From: Micromonospora sp. MW-13
GTDB taxonomy: Bacteria > Actinomycetota > Actinomycetes > Mycobacteriales > Micromonosporaceae
Assembly (NCBI RefSeq): GCF_003434305.1
Contig: NZ_QKKX01000009.1
Span: 62,001-126,000 of the forward strand
Direction of reading: 5' to 3'
Length of the DNA stretch: 64,000 nt
Under the pieces are notes generated by a model that was not told the origin of the DNA, made no database searches, and worked only from the letters and a program-made list of their open reading frames with translations. Positions within the stretch are counted from its first letter, which is position 1; every line of letters begins with the position of its first letter. This document shows, piece by piece, positions 62,072 through 64,000 of the stretch. The translations under genes were made by a program, and so were the position numbers.

Positions 62072-62761
62072 ATGAGAGCCCGGGTACTGGTGGTCGACGA
62101 CGACCCCGCGCTCGCCGAGATGCTCGGCATCGTCCTGCGCAGCGAGGGCTTCCTGCCCTCGTTCGTCGCCGACGGGGAACGGGCGCTGGCCGCGTTCCGG
62201 GAGAACCGGCCCGATATCGTCCTGCTCGACCTGATGCTGCCCGGAATGAGCGGTATCGACGTGGCCCGGGCGATCCGCGGCGAGTCCGGCGTGCCGATCG
62301 TGATGCTCACGGCCAAGAGCGACACCGTCGACGTGGTGCTCGGGCTGGAGTCCGGCGCCGACGACTACGTGGTGAAGCCGTTCAAGCCCAAGGAACTGGT
62401 GGCCCGGATGCGGGCCCGGCTGCGCCGGGGTGAGGACGTGGCGCCGGAGATGCTGACCATCGGGCCGCCCGGCAACCAGATCAGCATCGACGTGCCGGCG
62501 CACACCGTCAGCCGCAACGGCGAGGAGGTGAAGCTGACGCCGCTGGAGTTCGACCTGCTGGTCGCGCTCGCCCGCAAGCCGCGTCAGGTGTTCACCCGGG
62601 AGGTGCTGCTGGAGCAGGTCTGGGGATACCGGCACGCCGCCGACACCCGGCTGGTCAACGTGCACGTGCAGCGGCTACGGGCCAAGATCGAGCCGGACCC
62701 GGAGCGACCGGAAATCATCCTCACCGTCCGGGGCGTGGGCTACAAGGCCGGCACCGGATAG
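62072..62761 (+). CDS. mtrA: Two-component response regulator MtrA
   Basis: A 229-residue OmpR-type response regulator, the MtrA length. The receiver domain has the acidic pair in VVDDD, the phosphoacceptor Asp53 in VLLDLMLPG, Thr80 and Lys102 (VVKPFKP). The winged-helix part ends VHVQRLRAKIEPDPERPEIILTVRGVGYK in matching pieces. MtrA coordinates cell division, cell-wall metabolism and osmotic response in actinobacteria, with MtrB as its kinase. An AT-rich TATAAA lies five bases before ATG 62072 and a purine-rich GGGGGATGGAAG further up. mtrB follows after 13 bp. Confidence 0.95.
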   Translation: MRARVLVVDDDPALAEMLGIVLRSEGFLPSFVADGERALAAFRENRPDIVLLDLMLPGMSGIDVARAIRGESGVPIVMLTAKSDTVDVVLGLESGADDYVVKPFKPKELVARMRARLRRGEDVAPEMLTIGPPGNQISIDVPAHTVSRNGEEVKLTPLEFDLLVALARKPRQVFTREVLLEQVWGYRHAADTRLVNVHVQRLRAKIEPDPERPEIILTVRGVGYKAGTG

Positions 62762-62774
62762 CCTTGGTCGCACT

Positions 62775-64000
62775 GTGACCACCTCCCCGACGCCCGGTCC
62801 CTCACCCACGGTCACCCGCCGGCCACGCGCCGGGCGGGAGCTGTGGCGCGTGCTGGCCGGGCGGGTGGCCCGGCTGGCGGGCGGCATGCACCACACCTGG
62901 CGCCGCTCGTTGCAGGTCCGGGTGGTGACCATCACGCTGGTCACCTCCAGCCTGCTCGTCGGCGGGTTCGCGTACCTGATCGCCGACAAGATCACCAACA
63001 TCCTGGTGGAGAACGCCGAGACCGACGTCCGGCTCCGGCTCAACAGCGGCAGCGACTACGCGGCGAAGCAGTTCAGCCTCTACAGCCAGGCGCAGGAGGC
63101 CCAGCTCCAGGACACCATCGACGGCACGGTCAACTACCTGGCCGGCGGGGACCCGCAGCAGACCAGCGGGGTGGTGGTCGGGATCATCGCCGACGAGTAC
63201 ACCGGCATCATCGAGCCGCGCTTCTCCCCGGACGTGGAGGTCGGCCCGCTGATCAGCCGGGAGCTGCGGGCCACGGTCGCCGGGGGCAACATCGCCAGCC
63301 AGATCCGCACCGGCCGGCTGGCCGCCGGCCCCACGAAGTACCTGGTGTACGGCTCGCCGGTGCCGACCCGCTTCGGCCAGGTGGAGTTGTACTACCTGGT
63401 GCCGCTGACCCGCCAGGCCGCCACGGCGGCGGACGCCCGGGCCACCGTGGTGGCCACCGGGGCGGCGCTGGTGCTCCTGCTCGGCCTGCTCGCCGCCCTG
63501 GTCACCCGGCTGGTGGTGACGCCGGTGCGGGTGGCCGCCCGGACGGCCCAGCGGCTCTCCGCCGGCCTGCTCGACCAGCGGATGGTGGTCAACGGGGAGG
63601 ACGACCTGGCCCTGCTGGCCGCGTCGTTCAACCAGATGGCCACCAACCTGCAACGGCAGATCCTCCGGCTGGAGGAGATGTCCCGGTTGCAGCGCCGCTT
63701 CACCTCCGACGTCTCCCACGAGCTGCGCACCCCGCTGACCACGGTCCGGATGGCCGCCGACCTGATCTTCGCCGAGCGGGACGAGTTCGACCCGGCGGTG
63801 GCCCGCAGCGCCGAGCTGCTCCAGGCCGAGCTGGACCGGTTCGAGGAGCTGCTCACCGACCTGCTGGAGATCAGCCGCTTCGACGCCGGGTTCGCCATGC
63901 TGGACGCCGAGCCGACCGACCTGGTGCCGGTGGTGCACCGGGTCGCCGACCGGCTGGCCGGGCTGGCCGAGCGGGTCGGGGTGGCCATCGAGCTGGACGT
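62775..64000 (+). CDS. mtrB: Sensor histidine kinase MtrB (5' part, runs off the window)
   Basis: The visible 408 residues start at GTG 62775, 13 bp after mtrA. There are two membrane segments (VRVVTITLVTSSLLVGGFAYLI and VVATGAALVLLLGLLAALVTRLVVTPV) enclosing an extracellular sensor of about 150 residues. A HAMP domain follows (ARTAQRLSAGLLDQRMVV), then the phosphoacceptor box SHELRTPLT with His315. The catalytic ATPase domain is only begun at the window edge. MtrB phosphorylates MtrA; the partner lipoprotein gene lpqB usually follows in this family but is outside the window. Confidence 0.93.
   Translation, partial: MTTSPTPGPSPTVTRRPRAGRELWRVLAGRVARLAGGMHHTWRRSLQVRVVTITLVTSSLLVGGFAYLIADKITNILVENAETDVRLRLNSGSDYAAKQFSLYSQAQEAQLQDTIDGTVNYLAGGDPQQTSGVVVGIIADEYTGIIEPRFSPDVEVGPLISRELRATVAGGNIASQIRTGRLAAGPTKYLVYGSPVPTRFGQVELYYLVPLTRQAATAADARATVVATGAALVLLLGLLAALVTRLVVTPVRVAARTAQRLSAGLLDQRMVVNGEDDLALLAASFNQMATNLQRQILRLEEMSRLQRRFTSDVSHELRTPLTTVRMAADLIFAERDEFDPAVARSAELLQAELDRFEELLTDLLEISRFDAGFAMLDAEPTDLVPVVHRVADRLAGLAERVGVAIELD

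Overview
The window is very GC-rich DNA from a mycelial actinomycete, most likely a Micromonospora relative. The evidence is the strong third-position GC bias, the frequent GTG starts, the mtrA-mtrB two-component pair, the manB / Trm112-like / SIS-isomerase / CDF / manA / ahcY order, and a DtxR/IdeR-type iron box in front of efeUOB.

Bases 1 to about 33,270 look like accessory DNA and end at a decayed integrase beside a 45-bp copy of the 3' end of a tRNA-Lys(CTT) gene. From left to right this part holds: (i) a six-gene, translationally overlapping minus-strand cassette (DUF4254, a kinase-kinase-nucleotidyltransferase fusion, phosphoribosyltransferase, GT9 glycosyltransferase, phosphotransferase, SDR) that looks like an uncharacterised small-molecule or phospho-sugar pathway; (ii) a small Cys-rich protein, a frameshifted epimerase, a TPR-type XRE regulator, and a coupled pentapeptide / unknown / double-HTH operon; (iii) a compact integrative element (replication-relaxation protein, DUF2637 membrane protein, Xis-like protein, tyrosine integrase) with no intact FtsK/TraB transfer ATPase; (iv) a defence-like block at 19-32.5 kb with a NERD-STAND ATPase, a HEPN-like protein, an IS with a nonsense-mutated transposase, and a 1735-residue nuclease-STAND ATPase with a coupled partner.

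From about 33.3 kb to the end the sequence looks like core chromosome. The most unusual locus is at 34.6-40.3 kb: an EACC1-like adaptor immediately followed by a 1450-residue fusion of a caspase-like protease with four FtsK/EccC-type P-loop modules, facing two small helical proteins that resemble type VII secretion substrates. Next come a Clp-N/HTH regulator whose promoter carries two GTCAACCT-type palindromes and appears leaderless, endonuclease V, a secreted Pro/Gly-rich anchored protein, the mannose-phosphate cluster with ahcY, the efeUOB ferrous iron uptake operon, an RDD / SpoIIM / DUF58-MoxR-DUF4350-DUF4129 membrane cluster, and mtrA-mtrB, which runs off the right edge.

All functional statements rest on motifs read by eye; no database search was run. 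Starts were chosen by Shine-Dalgarno position and by overlap with the upstream stop codon.
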